64,000 nucleotides of DNA from Thermohalobaculum sp039822785 (GCA_039822785.1 JBCBMO010000005.1:434001-498000), one strand, 5' to 3'; shown: positions 1 through 9,576, counted from the first letter of the stretch. Notes: a model not told the origin generated them from the sequence alone. Numbers and translations are program-made.

Positions 1-591
1 GGAAAGAAACCAGACACCCCTTTCATCGACCGTGGCGCTGATCCTGAGCAGATATTGCGCGACATACAAGATCGATTGGATGCTTACTATCCAGAGTACA
101 AAGATGAGGATAACGCAACCACGAAGATCCGCGAATATGTTGGGGATGTGCTCAAGGGCGAGCGCCAGTTTGTCGGGAGTGACTTCAAAGACTTGGTGAT
201 CAACCTTGAAGATCAGGACACTGAAGCGCGCAAAGAACTCGACAAGCTTAGGGATGTGAACGCCATGCGCCTGTCCGATCTGCAGAGCAACGATGAGATC
301 GTGCGGCAGGCCGAACCCGTCGTTGCCAACCGCACCATGTTCTTGAACAGCGTTCAAGAACTGCTCCAGTACGAGGACGATGTTGCAGCCTTGGTCGAGT
401 TCTCCGTGAACGCGCAGGCTGCCGCCAAGAGCGATCTAGGCAGCGTGGTTGCCGATAACAAAGAAATCGTGATCGACAAGCAGATCGTGCAGAACGACGT
501 CAGTGCCGCTGCGAATGACCCGGTGATCAATGAGACCGCGGGCAAGGACGGTGAGGACGGTGCTCTGCCGGGGGTCGACACGCCGCAGTGA
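1..591 (+). CDS. C-terminal part of an unknown protein (runs off left edge)
   Basis: The reading frame is open from the first base of the window, so this is the end of a longer gene and the true start is outside. The visible 196 or so residues are strongly charged and acidic, rich in Asp, Glu, Lys and Asn, with no signal peptide, membrane segment or motif that I recognise. The tail is low-complexity (GKDGEDGALPGVDTPQ). The base composition looks clearly less GC-rich than the genes to the right, which suggests either a surface or structural role or acquisition by transfer. A strong hairpin with a T run follows 68 bases after the stop. Function unknown. Confidence 0.6.
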   Translation, partial: GKKPDTPFIDRGADPEQILRDIQDRLDAYYPEYKDEDNATTKIREYVGDVLKGERQFVGSDFKDLVINLEDQDTEARKELDKLRDVNAMRLSDLQSNDEIVRQAEPVVANRTMFLNSVQELLQYEDDVAALVEFSVNAQAAAKSDLGSVVADNKEIVIDKQIVQNDVSAAANDPVINETAGKDGEDGALPGVDTPQ

Positions 592-658
592 CGCTCAGAC
601 GAGCTGCCGGGCGGTGTGACCCACGGGGAGAAGACGGCGCTCTTACGACCACACCGCC

Positions 659-695
659 GTGAGGGTGGCGCCGCGGCGCCGCCCTCACCCTTTTT
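659..695 (+). terminator. Rho-independent terminator
   Basis: A hairpin of about 13 bp (arms 659-671 and 676-688, one G-U pair, loop of four bases) is followed two bases later by TTTTT at 691-695. It ends the rightward gene at the left edge. It also lies just past the stop codon of the leftward bciA, but the T run is on the plus strand. Confidence 0.75.
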
Positions 696-700
696 CGCCG

Positions 701-1705
701 TCAGAACACGGCATGGGCGCCCAGGTCGGTCTCGACCTCGCCCGCGATGAGCCGTCTGTAGTGGTCCTCGAGCCTGTCGCTGCCGGTCTCCGGCGTCGCC
801 TCCGCGTCGTAGAGGCCTGTTTCAGCGTTCAGCCACAGCATCGACTGGGTCGCGTAGTAGCGGCCGATGCGCGCCAGTTCCGCCTTGGCCGCCAGGCGCG
901 GCACCAGCCGGCCGCCGAGCGACAGCATCGCCACGATCCCGTCGAGGAGGGCGACCGGCACCCGGCGCACCGGTATCTCGCGACCCAGCAGGCGCGAGAG
1001 CATCGCGGCCTGATCGAGTGGCGTGATTGCGGGGCCGGGCCCGCCGATGGGCAGGATGCGGTTGCCCGGATCCGCGAGGTATTGGGCCAGATAAAGGCCA
1101 AGATCCCGGTCGCTGATCGGCTTGCAGGCGGTCAGCCGACCATCGCCGAATGCCAGGAAGGCCTTGCCGCTTTGCACCCGCGCCACCTGACCCGAGAGCG
1201 ACTTGAAGAAGGCAGTCGGCCGGACGATCGCGTAGTCGAGACCGGAGGCGATCACCGCCGCCTCCGCCGCCAGTTTGGCCCGCTGGAACGCGAGCATCGG
1301 CCGCTGCACGCAGATCGCCGAGAGGAGAACCACGCGTCGGGCCCCAGCCTCCGCAGCAACCTCCAGCGCATCGACGGTGGCGCGGTGATCCACGGCCCAG
1401 GCGTCGCTCGGCAAACCGCTGCGCGAGGCGAGGCAGGAGACAAGCGCATCGAAGCGCTCGCCCTGGATCGCGCGGTCGCGCAGGGAGCGCGGGTCGGTCA
1501 CCTCCGCCTCCCGCATCACGGCGGTCTCGGGAAGCCGCGGCCGCGCTGCCTTGGGCCGGAGGGGGCAGACGACCGTGTGACCGCGGGCGGCAAGCGCTGC
1601 GGCGGTGGCCTGGCCGATGGTGCCGCTGGCTCCGAGCAGCAGGACGCGCTGGCCTGAGCCCTTGGAAACCGCGCGCGGCGTGGCACTGAAGGTGGCGCTG
1701 TCCAA
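701..1705 (-). CDS. bciA: Divinyl chlorophyllide a 8-vinyl-reductase (BciA type)
   Basis: NAD(P)H-dependent reductase of bacteriochlorophyll synthesis that converts the C8 vinyl group of divinyl (proto)chlorophyllide to ethyl. The protein is 334 residues, an extended/atypical SDR fold. A Rossmann motif GASGTIGQ lies near residues 25-32, followed by the family-like stretch VSCLASRSG and DAWAVDH. The start is a TTG (1703-1705), chosen because GGGAGA sits about seven bases upstream and no ATG or GTG precedes the nucleotide-binding motif. No other photosynthesis gene is visible nearby, so it lies outside a photosynthesis gene cluster, at least within this window. NmrA-like NAD-binding proteins are the alternative, but the SCLASR region favours BciA. 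Confidence 0.8.
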   Translation of the reverse strand: MDSATFSATPRAVSKGSGQRVLLLGASGTIGQATAAALAARGHTVVCPLRPKAARPRLPETAVMREAEVTDPRSLRDRAIQGERFDALVSCLASRSGLPSDAWAVDHRATVDALEVAAEAGARRVVLLSAICVQRPMLAFQRAKLAAEAAVIASGLDYAIVRPTAFFKSLSGQVARVQSGKAFLAFGDGRLTACKPISDRDLGLYLAQYLADPGNRILPIGGPGPAITPLDQAAMLSRLLGREIPVRRVPVALLDGIVAMLSLGGRLVPRLAAKAELARIGRYYATQSMLWLNAETGLYDAEATPETGSDRLEDHYRRLIAGEVETDLGAHAVF

Positions 1706-1797
1706 GTCCGATCTCCCGCGCTTGCCCGAGCCCCCAGCAATGCCCAGGCCGCATCATGACCCGCGCCTTTAGTCGGTGGAAGCTCAGCGTCCCCTGG

Positions 1798-4700
1798 TCA
1801 GTCGGCGGCGGCGAGCAGGCGGGCGTTGCCGCCCGCGGCGGTGGTGTCCACGCAGACGTGGCGCTCAATCACGTAGCGCTCCGGCGCAAGGAGCGCGGTC
1901 TCAAGCGGCAGGATCGGTCCCGCCCGCGCCGCCAGCGCCTGGCGAAGATCGCGCGTCCAGTCGGACCGCCCGGCCGCGGCCACGATGGCAATGCCCTCGA
2001 GCGCCCCGACCTGGGCCGCCGTCGGCACGCCGTCGAGGGCCGCCGCCGGCACACCCGCCCCCTCCAAGGCCGCAGCGGCGTCCGGCGCACCGGGACAGGC
2101 GAGGACGGCGGGGCAGCCTGCCGCGAGCGCCTGCGCTCCTTGGGCGAGCGCAGTCTCCGCCGTCGGACCGAGGCAGAGCGCCGTTCCCCGCGGATGCAGC
2201 GTCAGCCGATTGCTCTCCCCCGTCGGCCCCGGCAGGGAGAACGGCCCCGGGTCGAAGGCCGCGGCGGCGGAGAGCGCCCGGCGCACGATGGGCCCAGCGC
2301 CGACCAGGGCCCGGCGCAGCACCGACACCCGGTCCGGCCGAGCCGCCCAGTTCCGGGCGTCGAGCCCGGCTACGGCCTCGGCCAGCGCCGTGTCCTGGAG
2401 CCCCGCGCCCACCGGGCCAGCCATGTCCAAGGGCGCCTCGCGGCGGCGGAAGCGGGCGACGTAGAGCGGACCGCCCGCCTTGGGGCCGGTGCCGGACAGC
2501 CCCTCGCCGCCGAAGGGTTGGGAGCCGACGATGGCGCCGATCTGGTTGCGGTTCACGTAGGCATTGCCCACCCGCAGGCGCCCGACGACGTCCTGCACTC
2601 GATCGTCGATGCGGGTGTGCAGCCCGAAGGTCAGCCCATAGCCCCGCGCGTTCACCGCATCCACCACCCGATCCAGATCGCGGGCCTTGAAGCTGGCCAC
2701 ATGCAGGACGGGGCCGAAGACTTCGCGCGCGACCGCCTCGATCCCGTCGACGGCGATGACCGCGGGCGGCGCATAGGTTCCCTGCCCCGGCACACTGAGC
2801 CGCTTGAGCACGCGCCCCTCCGCCTCGGCCGCCTCCACATAGGCCGCGATGTCGCGCTCAGCCGCCGCGTCGATCACCGCGGAGACATCGGTGGCGGTGT
2901 CCCAGGGGTCGCCGATCGAGAGCGCCTCCATGGCGCCGAACAGCATGGTGAGCAGCCGCTCGCGCGCGTCCTCCTGCACATACAGCACGCGCAGGGCGGA
3001 GCAGCGCTGTCCGGCGGATTGGAAGGCGGAGATCAGGATGTCCCGCACGGCCTGCTCCGGCAGCGCGGTGCTGTCGACGACCATGGCATTGAGCCCACCG
3101 GTCTCGGCGATCAGCACCGCCTCGGGGCCCGCATTGGCGGCGAGAGCGCGGTGGATGATCTGCGCAACCTCGGTCGAGCCGGTGAAGCAGACCCCAGCGA
3201 TCCCCGGCGAGGCGGTCAGCGGCGCGCCCACCGTCGGCCCGTCGCCCGGCAGCAGTTGCAACGCCCCCTCCGGCAGGCCCGCCGCACGCATGAGCGCCAC
3301 GGCGCGGGCGGCGATCAGCGGGGTCTGCTCCGCGGGTTTGGCGATGACCGCATTGCCCGCCGCCAGCGCCGCAGCGATCTGGCCCGTGAAGATCGCGAGC
3401 GGAAAGTTCCAGGGGCTGATGCAGACGATCGGGCCGCGGGGGGTACCGCCGTCCTCCGCCTCGATCCGCTCGGCCTCGCCTGCGTAGTAGCGCAGGAAAT
3501 CGACTGCCTCCCGGACCTCGGCGATGCCGTCGGCCAGGGTCTTGCCGGCCTCCCGCGCCGCCAGCGCCACCAGTTCGGCGGTATGCGCCTCATAGGCATC
3601 GGCAGCAGCGCAGAGGATCGCCGCCCGCTCAGCGACCGGCGTCGCGGCCCAGGCAGCATGGGCATCAGGCGCAGCAGCGAGCGCGGCCGCCACATCCTCG
3701 GCCGTCGCCTCCTGCACCCGGCCTACCACGCGCACAGGGTCAGCCGGCGAGAGCACGTCCCGCGAAGGGCCGGTGGGGCGATGGCCGCCTGCGACCATGG
3801 GGACGGCGGTCCAGAGCGTCTCGGCAAACCCCTCCCGCGCCGCGATGAGCGCGGTGATGGAGGCAGGCTCGTTGATCCGGAACCCGCGGCTGTTCGGCCG
3901 GTCGGTCCCGAACAACGCGCCGGGGCGCCGGATGGCCGGGTTGGATACGGTTGCCCCGAACCCCTCGACCTCCGCCACCGGATCGCGGGCCACGGCGGCG
4001 GCGGGCACGCTCTTGTCGACGATCTGGTGCACGAAGCTGGAGTTCGCCCCGTTCTCCAGCAGTCGCCGCACCAGATAGGCGAGCAGGTCGCGGTGCGCGC
4101 CCACCGGGGCATAGATCCGGCAACGCGTCCCCTCCCCCTCGCGCACCACCGCGTGCAGTGCCTCGCCCATCCCATGCAGGCGTTGAAACTCGAACCCGTC
4201 GCGGTCGTTGCCGGCCATGTGCAGCACGGCGGCACAGGTATGGGCGTTGTGGGACGCGAACTGGGGATAGAGCCGCTCGCGCCGATCCAACAGCATCCGC
4301 GCACAGGCGATGAAGCTGAGATCGGTGTTGGCCTTGCGCGTGAAGACGGGGAAGTCGTCCACGCCCAGTTCCTGCGCCAGCTTGATCTCGGTGTCCCAAT
4401 AGGCGCCCTTCACCAGGCGCACCATCAGCTTGCGATCGAGCCGCCGGGCCAGAGCGTCCAGATGCTCGATCACCTGCGGCGCCCGTCGGCCATAGGCTTG
4501 GATGACGACGCCGAAACCGTCCCAGCCCGCCAGCGCTTCGTCCGCCAGCACCGCCTCGATCACGTCGAGGGAAAGGTCGAGGCGGTCCTGTTCCTCCGCA
4601 TCGATGTTGAACCCGATGTTCGCCTTTGCGGCGATGCGCGCAAGCTCCCGCGTCCGGCTGACGACCACGTCCATCACATGGGCCCGGTGGGTGTACTCGT

Positions 4701-5463
4701 AGCGCGGCGACAGGGCCGATAGCTTGACCGAGATGCCGGGCGACTTGCGGATATCGCCCTTCGCGGCGCCCGAGATCGCCGTGATGGCCGCGCCATAGGC
4801 GTCGAAGTAGCGGGCGGCGTCCGCCTCGGTCCGCGCGGCCTCGCCGAGCATGTCGTAGGAGAAGGTGTAGCCTCGGCGCTCCTCCGTCTCCGCGTGGCCA
4901 ATCGCCTCCCCGATGGTCTCGCCCAGCACGAATTGGCGGCCGAGCAGCTTCATCGACTGCGCCACCGCCGTGCGTACCACGGGCTCGCCCAGGCGCCGGA
5001 TCAGGCTGCGCAGGGTCTTGGCGGGCTTGGCCGGGTCGTCGTCCAGCACCTTGCCCGTCAGCATCAGCGCCCAGGTCGAGGCATTGACCAGCGGCGAGGT
5101 CGACCGGCCGAGGTGCGCGCCCCAGTCAGAGGCTTCGATCTTGTCGTGGATCAGCTCGTCGATGGTCTCGGCGTCGGGCACGCGCAACAGTGCCTCGGCC
5201 AGGCACATCAGCCCGATGCCTTCGTCGCTCGACAGCCCGTATTCGGCGAGGAAGCTCTCCATCATGCTGGGGGTGGTGTCACTGCGCACCCGCTCGACCA
5301 TGCGTGCACCCGCCGCGGCGATCTGGGCGCGGTCCTCGGGGCTCAGCCGCAGGCCGGCGGCGAGTTCCCGCACAACCGCCTCCTCGGCGGCGCCATAGCG
5401 GGCGCGGATCCGCGCGCGGGTCTCGGCGAGATCGACGGGGTCGGACAGGGTCTCCAGGGTCAT
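1798..5463 (-). CDS. putA: Bifunctional proline dehydrogenase / L-glutamate-gamma-semialdehyde dehydrogenase
   Basis: Oxidises proline to glutamate in two steps, using FAD and then NAD+. The 1221-residue protein has an N-terminal helical region, a proline dehydrogenase barrel at about 130-480 (PGISVKLSAL, VKGAYWDTEIK, FASHNAHT) and an aldehyde dehydrogenase at about 560-1005 with catalytic Glu787 (AETGG) and Cys821 (GQRCSA). The extra 215 C-terminal residues end in CVDTTAAGGNARLL, the conserved C-terminal motif of long (type B) PutAs. The frame stays open further upstream, but the ATG at 5461-5463 is preceded by GGAGGAAC and begins the conserved protein. No DNA-binding RHH domain is present at the N-terminus, and no putR-like regulator lies adjacent, so this copy is probably not autoregulatory. 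Confidence 0.95.
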   Translation of the reverse strand: MTLETLSDPVDLAETRARIRARYGAAEEAVVRELAAGLRLSPEDRAQIAAAGARMVERVRSDTTPSMMESFLAEYGLSSDEGIGLMCLAEALLRVPDAETIDELIHDKIEASDWGAHLGRSTSPLVNASTWALMLTGKVLDDDPAKPAKTLRSLIRRLGEPVVRTAVAQSMKLLGRQFVLGETIGEAIGHAETEERRGYTFSYDMLGEAARTEADAARYFDAYGAAITAISGAAKGDIRKSPGISVKLSALSPRYEYTHRAHVMDVVVSRTRELARIAAKANIGFNIDAEEQDRLDLSLDVIEAVLADEALAGWDGFGVVIQAYGRRAPQVIEHLDALARRLDRKLMVRLVKGAYWDTEIKLAQELGVDDFPVFTRKANTDLSFIACARMLLDRRERLYPQFASHNAHTCAAVLHMAGNDRDGFEFQRLHGMGEALHAVVREGEGTRCRIYAPVGAHRDLLAYLVRRLLENGANSSFVHQIVDKSVPAAAVARDPVAEVEGFGATVSNPAIRRPGALFGTDRPNSRGFRINEPASITALIAAREGFAETLWTAVPMVAGGHRPTGPSRDVLSPADPVRVVGRVQEATAEDVAAALAAAPDAHAAWAATPVAERAAILCAAADAYEAHTAELVALAAREAGKTLADGIAEVREAVDFLRYYAGEAERIEAEDGGTPRGPIVCISPWNFPLAIFTGQIAAALAAGNAVIAKPAEQTPLIAARAVALMRAAGLPEGALQLLPGDGPTVGAPLTASPGIAGVCFTGSTEVAQIIHRALAANAGPEAVLIAETGGLNAMVVDSTALPEQAVRDILISAFQSAGQRCSALRVLYVQEDARERLLTMLFGAMEALSIGDPWDTATDVSAVIDAAAERDIAAYVEAAEAEGRVLKRLSVPGQGTYAPPAVIAVDGIEAVAREVFGPVLHVASFKARDLDRVVDAVNARGYGLTFGLHTRIDDRVQDVVGRLRVGNAYVNRNQIGAIVGSQPFGGEGLSGTGPKAGGPLYVARFRRREAPLDMAGPVGAGLQDTALAEAVAGLDARNWAARPDRVSVLRRALVGAGPIVRRALSAAAAFDPGPFSLPGPTGESNRLTLHPRGTALCLGPTAETALAQGAQALAAGCPAVLACPGAPDAAAALEGAGVPAAALDGVPTAAQVGALEGIAIVAAAGRSDWTRDLRQALAARAGPILPLETALLAPERYVIERHVCVDTTAAGGNARLLAAAD

Positions 5464-5727
5464 GCGCGTTCCTCCCTTTCCACCGGCGGCGCCAGTCGGC
5501 GCACACCTCCGATGATAGGGGGAAAAATACCGGTTCGATAAGGGCATGGCAGCACTTCGACGCATCCGTCGACGCTTAGGGAGGGCCATCTGGGCCATCC
5601 AAGGTCCCCTGCGCGGCCCGCCAACTGGGGCCGTCGGAACGATGATCTTGGCGCCTGGCTCGTGGTCCGTTAGCAAGCGTCCCGACAGCGCTTGTGCCGC
5701 GCCGTTCCAGGCCTACGTCGCGCATCC

Positions 5728-7170
5728 ATGACAGATCACGATATGCCCCTGGTCGGGCCCATCCTCATGCTCGATGACGTGGACGGTGCGACGTGCCGCC
5801 TGTCCGCCATCTTCATTGCCCGCCGCCCCGCGACGGTGCCCCCGTTGGGCGTAGAGGGCACGATCTATGCGGCCGAGCATCTGCTGGGTTTCGCCGACCA
5901 TGCGGTCTATCGGATCCGCTTCACCGTCCCCGCAGACCGACCATCCTCCTACACCTGGAACGGGGAGGCCTTTGATCTGGCGAGCGATTTTCGCACCGAC
6001 CTGCGCGTCGCCTTCGTCTCCTGCAACGGGGAGGAGCATGACGATCTGGCGCGCGAGGGGGGCGAACGCAACGCCATGTGGGCGCGTCTGGCCGTCCAGC
6101 ATCGAGAGGCGCCCTTCGCGCTCCTGCTCCATGGCGGCGACCAGATCTACGCCGACGAGGCGACCAAGGGGCATCCGCTGAGCGAGCACTGGCCCGACCG
6201 GCTGCCCCGCGACCCCTCCCGCGCCGAGCTCGCCTCGCTGCGGGAACACTTGCGCGAGCGGTTTCTCGAGCGCTACCTCGCGATCTACGCGGCACCCGAG
6301 ATCGCCTGGCTCCTGGCGCGCGTGCCCTCGCTTATGCAGTGGGACGACCACGATATCTGCGACGGCTGGGGCTCGCTGCAGCGCTCGCGCACCTATTCGC
6401 CGGTGGGTCAGGTGCTGTTCGCGGTCGCGCGGGAGACGGCGCTCGCCCTTCAGCACGGCAGCGTCGAGGGCGATCTGCCGGCCCGCTTCGGGGATCCCGA
6501 GGGCAATCACCTGGGCTGGTGCGTGGAGGCGCCGGGCCTGCGGATCCTCGCCCCCGATCTGCGCTCCGAGCGGACACGCCGCAACATCATGGGTCCTGCG
6601 GGCTGGGCCTTTGTCGAGGACGTCTGCGCCGGCCCGCCGGTCCTGCAGACCCTGCTGATGTCGAGCGTGCCGCTGTTGGGTCCGCGCCTTTCCATCCTCG
6701 AGACGCTGATGGTCATGGTGCCCACGATGCAGAAGTACGAGGACGATCTCCGGGACCAATGGCAAAGCCGCGCCCATCGACAGGAATGGCGCCGCATGCT
6801 CGGGCTGCTGCGCGACATGGTGGGCAGCACGGGCTCAGAGGTCACCACGCTCTCCGGCGAGATCCATTTGGCGACGCAGGCAGAAATGGCACTGGGCGGA
6901 GGGCGGATGCTGCATCAGCTCGTCGCCTCGGGCATCGCCCATCGTGCGCCGCCGAAGGCCTGGGCACGCGCCTTGGGGACGATCGCCTCCCTCGGCGAGA
7001 GCCCGCTGGAAGGCCACCCTATACGGATCAAGCCGCTGCCTGGTCAGCGCGGCCGATACGTGGCCGAGCGCAATGCCCTGATGCTGGAGCGTGGCGCGGC
7101 GGGTTGGCACGCCCGATGGGATCTCGAGATCAGCGGCCTGACCGAGGCGCTGCCTCTGACGTCGGGCTGA
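5728..7170 (+). CDS. PhoD-like metallophosphatase
   Basis: A 480-residue protein resembling the alkaline phosphatase D (PhoD) metallophosphatase family. Metal-binding motifs are visible: HGGDQIYAD (about residue 144), a WDDHDICDGWG block (about 210-220) typical of the family, and SGEIH (about 375). There is no obvious Tat or Sec signal at the N-terminus, so it may be cytoplasmic, unlike classical secreted PhoD. The ATG at 5728 was chosen over an in-frame ATG 36 bases upstream. Neither has a strong ribosome-binding site. It is divergent from putA across about 260 bp. The substrate is unknown; phosphodiesters are typical for the family. Confidence 0.75.
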   Translation: MTDHDMPLVGPILMLDDVDGATCRLSAIFIARRPATVPPLGVEGTIYAAEHLLGFADHAVYRIRFTVPADRPSSYTWNGEAFDLASDFRTDLRVAFVSCNGEEHDDLAREGGERNAMWARLAVQHREAPFALLLHGGDQIYADEATKGHPLSEHWPDRLPRDPSRAELASLREHLRERFLERYLAIYAAPEIAWLLARVPSLMQWDDHDICDGWGSLQRSRTYSPVGQVLFAVARETALALQHGSVEGDLPARFGDPEGNHLGWCVEAPGLRILAPDLRSERTRRNIMGPAGWAFVEDVCAGPPVLQTLLMSSVPLLGPRLSILETLMVMVPTMQKYEDDLRDQWQSRAHRQEWRRMLGLLRDMVGSTGSEVTTLSGEIHLATQAEMALGGGRMLHQLVASGIAHRAPPKAWARALGTIASLGESPLEGHPIRIKPLPGQRGRYVAERNALMLERGAAGWHARWDLEISGLTEALPLTSG

Positions 7171-7272
7171 GGAGGCACCTTCTCGGTTCGAATGTTCGCG
7201 TTCCATTCACCTCGGTGAAACCTTCGGGCGGGTATCTCCCCGACGGGAAACACCTAACCGGGGGAATGCGTG

Positions 7273-7845
7273 ATGCGTCTGACCTATGCTGCTTTTGGCT
7301 TGATCCTTGTCGCCGGTCTGCCGGCCGAGGCGAATGAATTCTCACCCCAACTGACCGCCCTGGCGGAGGGGGAGATGCGCGCGCTGCTGCAGGATCCGGC
7401 GCTGATCGCGGCGGTGCGCGCGCAGAACGGCCAGACCATGGGCCTGTCGGAGACTGAGATCACGGCGATGGATCAAAATTGGCGCGCCCAGGTCGGTGCC
7501 GGCAGCGCGCCCCTTATCGAGAACGTGACGGCCAACCCCGTCGCCGACGCCTTGCGCGCGGCGCAGGAAGCCTCTGGCGGGCTCTACACCGAGATCTTCT
7601 TGATGGATGCCGTCGGCCTCAACGTCGCGGCCAGCGACGTGACCTCGGATTACTGGCAGGGCGATGAGGCGAAGTGGCAGCAGACCTTCGCTCAGGGTCC
7701 CGATGCGCTGCATATCTCCGAGATCGAGCTCGACGAGTCGACCCAGGCCTTCCAGAGCCAGGTGAGCCTGTCCGTGATCGATCCGGATACCGGCAACCCG
7801 ATCGGCGCGGCGACCTTCGGCGTCAACGTCGCATACCTGCAGTAA
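7273..7845 (+). CDS. Secreted Cache (PDC)-like sensor-domain protein
   Basis: A 190-residue protein with a Sec signal peptide (MRLTYAAFGLILVAGLPAEA) and no other membrane segment. The rest reads like the periplasmic PDC/Cache domain of chemoreceptors and histidine kinases: LMDAVGLNVAASDVTSDYWQ, GDEAKW and a final IGAATFGVNV strand. Here the domain stands alone. The ATG at 7273 overlaps a GTG at 7270, and GGGGGA upstream supports the ATG. The chemoreceptor gene begins nine bases after its stop, so the two are almost certainly co-transcribed. I infer that the protein is a periplasmic ligand-binding partner of that receptor. Confidence 0.7.
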   Translation: MRLTYAAFGLILVAGLPAEANEFSPQLTALAEGEMRALLQDPALIAAVRAQNGQTMGLSETEITAMDQNWRAQVGAGSAPLIENVTANPVADALRAAQEASGGLYTEIFLMDAVGLNVAASDVTSDYWQGDEAKWQQTFAQGPDALHISEIELDESTQAFQSQVSLSVIDPDTGNPIGAATFGVNVAYLQ

Positions 7846-7854
7846 GGGCCGCAG

Positions 7855-9576
7855 GTGGTGGAACGCATCAAGACGCACGGCGACGTGCGGCCCGCCCCCA
7901 TCGGCCTGCGCACGCGGCTCACGGGGATCGTTGCCGTCGGCGTGCTGCTCACGGCCATCGCCTGTATCGGCACTGGCATGCAGACGACGCGCTCCGTTTC
8001 GGCAGACGGGCTAGAGGAGAAGGCCGGTCTCATCGCCGGGCTCGTTGCCTCCAGCGCGGGCGCGCCGATCCGTTTCGGCAGGACCGAGCCGCTGCAGGCC
8101 GTGATCGGCGATGTCCTGGCGCAATCGCGGGACATCGTGCGGATCGCGGCCTTCGATCGTGACGGAACGGCTGTGCTGACGCAGAGCGCCGCCACGTCGG
8201 GCGCGGGCGCAGTCCCGCCGATCGCCCAGGACCTGCTGCAGGGCAAGATCAGCGCCTTAGCAGAGGGGCAGGAACGAAAGTCGAGGATCGGTGAGGGTAT
8301 CTTCCTCCACCGCGTCGACTTCGGGCCCGACGGCGCCATGGTCGGCGTGATCGCCGTCATGGCCGATCCGGCGAGCCGCAACGCCGAGGTTTGGACTGTC
8401 GCCTTGAACCAGGCGATGACGTCGTTTGCCGCCGGGGCCATCGTACTGCTTGGGATCACGCTCGCCTTACGCGCGATGATCTTCCGGCCGCTGGGTTATC
8501 TGAGCGCGGCCGCGGAGACGGCGCTCGCGGGCAATGAGAGCAATCTGCCGGGCCGCGACCGTGGCGACGAATTCGGGATCGCGATGCGGGCCATGGCCTC
8601 GCTGGCCGGCAACATCCGGTCGTCAGCCGAGGCTGCGGAGCGTATCGCCCAAGGCGAACTCGCCACCCCGGTCGAGCCGATCGGCGCGGAGGACCGGCTT
8701 GGCCACGCGCTCGCGCGCATGCAGGAGGCATTGAACCGCACGCTGGCGACGGCCGCGCAAAACGCCAACACGGTTTCGGTGACCTGCGAGGGGTTGAACG
8801 AGACGGCGACGGCGCTCAGCGACGGCTCCAACCGGCAGGCCGCGGCGGTGCAGGAGGCCTCCGCTTCGGTCGAGCAGATGAGCGCCACGATGCGCCAATC
8901 CACCGATAACGCGGCCCAGACCGAGCAGATCGCGACGCTCTCCTCCAAGGAGGCACAGCAGTCCGGCGAAGCAGTCTCTGCAGCGGTCGAGGCTATGAAG
9001 TCGATCGCCGAGAAGATCACGATCATCCAGGACATCGCGCGCCAGACCGACCTGCTCGCCCTGAACGCCGCGGTGGAGGCCGCCCGCGCCGGAGAGCAGG
9101 GCCGCGGCTTTGCCGTCGTCGCCTCGGAGGTCCGCAAACTGGCGGAGCGAAGCCAACGTGCCGCCACGGATATCAGTCAACTCTCCGCGGAGACCGTGTC
9201 GGTCTCGCGCGACGCCGGCACCAAGCTGGAGGCGCTGGTGCCCAACATCCAACGCACCTCGGATCTGGTGCGGGAGATCTCCGCGGCGATGCGCGAGCAG
9301 CAGTCCGGGATCGAGCAGATCAACGACGCGATCCGCGACCTGGATCAGGTGATCCAGCGCAATGCCGCGGCGGCGGAGGAGACCGACACCACCGCCTCGA
9401 CGCTGTCCGAGCAGGCGGAGACGCTGAAGACGGTGATTGGCTTCTTCAAGTTCCGCTCGGTAGAGGACGGCGCCGTGCCCCCTCATGCGCGGAGCGAGGC
9501 CGATGCGTCCGCCTCAGCTCCCCAGCCAGCCGCCACGACACAGCCTGCGGCGCTACCCGCCCTCCTCTCGGCCTGA
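7855..9576 (+). CDS. Methyl-accepting chemotaxis protein
   Basis: Transmembrane chemoreceptor of 573 residues. TM1 lies at about 21-40, a periplasmic domain of about 145 residues follows (short, Cache-like: VRIAAFDRDGTAVLT), then TM2 at about 186-208. HAMP-type linker sequence runs to about 290 and a long coiled-coil signalling domain follows. The hairpin tip that contacts CheA/CheW is visible as IARQTDLLALNAAVEAARAG near 393-412, followed by GRGFAVVASEVRKLAERS. The tail is Ala/Pro-rich without a clear methylesterase-docking pentapeptide. The start is GTG at 7855 (a second GTG follows directly). It follows the secreted sensor gene with a nine-base gap. Confidence 0.9.
   Translation: MVERIKTHGDVRPAPIGLRTRLTGIVAVGVLLTAIACIGTGMQTTRSVSADGLEEKAGLIAGLVASSAGAPIRFGRTEPLQAVIGDVLAQSRDIVRIAAFDRDGTAVLTQSAATSGAGAVPPIAQDLLQGKISALAEGQERKSRIGEGIFLHRVDFGPDGAMVGVIAVMADPASRNAEVWTVALNQAMTSFAAGAIVLLGITLALRAMIFRPLGYLSAAAETALAGNESNLPGRDRGDEFGIAMRAMASLAGNIRSSAEAAERIAQGELATPVEPIGAEDRLGHALARMQEALNRTLATAAQNANTVSVTCEGLNETATALSDGSNRQAAAVQEASASVEQMSATMRQSTDNAAQTEQIATLSSKEAQQSGEAVSAAVEAMKSIAEKITIIQDIARQTDLLALNAAVEAARAGEQGRGFAVVASEVRKLAERSQRAATDISQLSAETVSVSRDAGTKLEALVPNIQRTSDLVREISAAMREQQSGIEQINDAIRDLDQVIQRNAAAAEETDTTASTLSEQAETLKTVIGFFKFRSVEDGAVPPHARSEADASASAPQPAATTQPAALPALLSA

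Noticed and set aside
1756..4722. Very long open frame on the plus strand (988 codons)
   Set aside because: It lies antisense to putA. The translation is rich in Arg, Gly, His and Asp repeats typical of the reverse frame of a high-GC gene and shows no protein family, whereas the minus-strand product is a clear PutA.
5464..5676. N-terminal extension of PutA by 71 residues
   Set aside because: The extra residues are Arg/Pro-rich and have no similarity to PutA. The ATG at 5461-5463 has a strong GGAGGAAC site.
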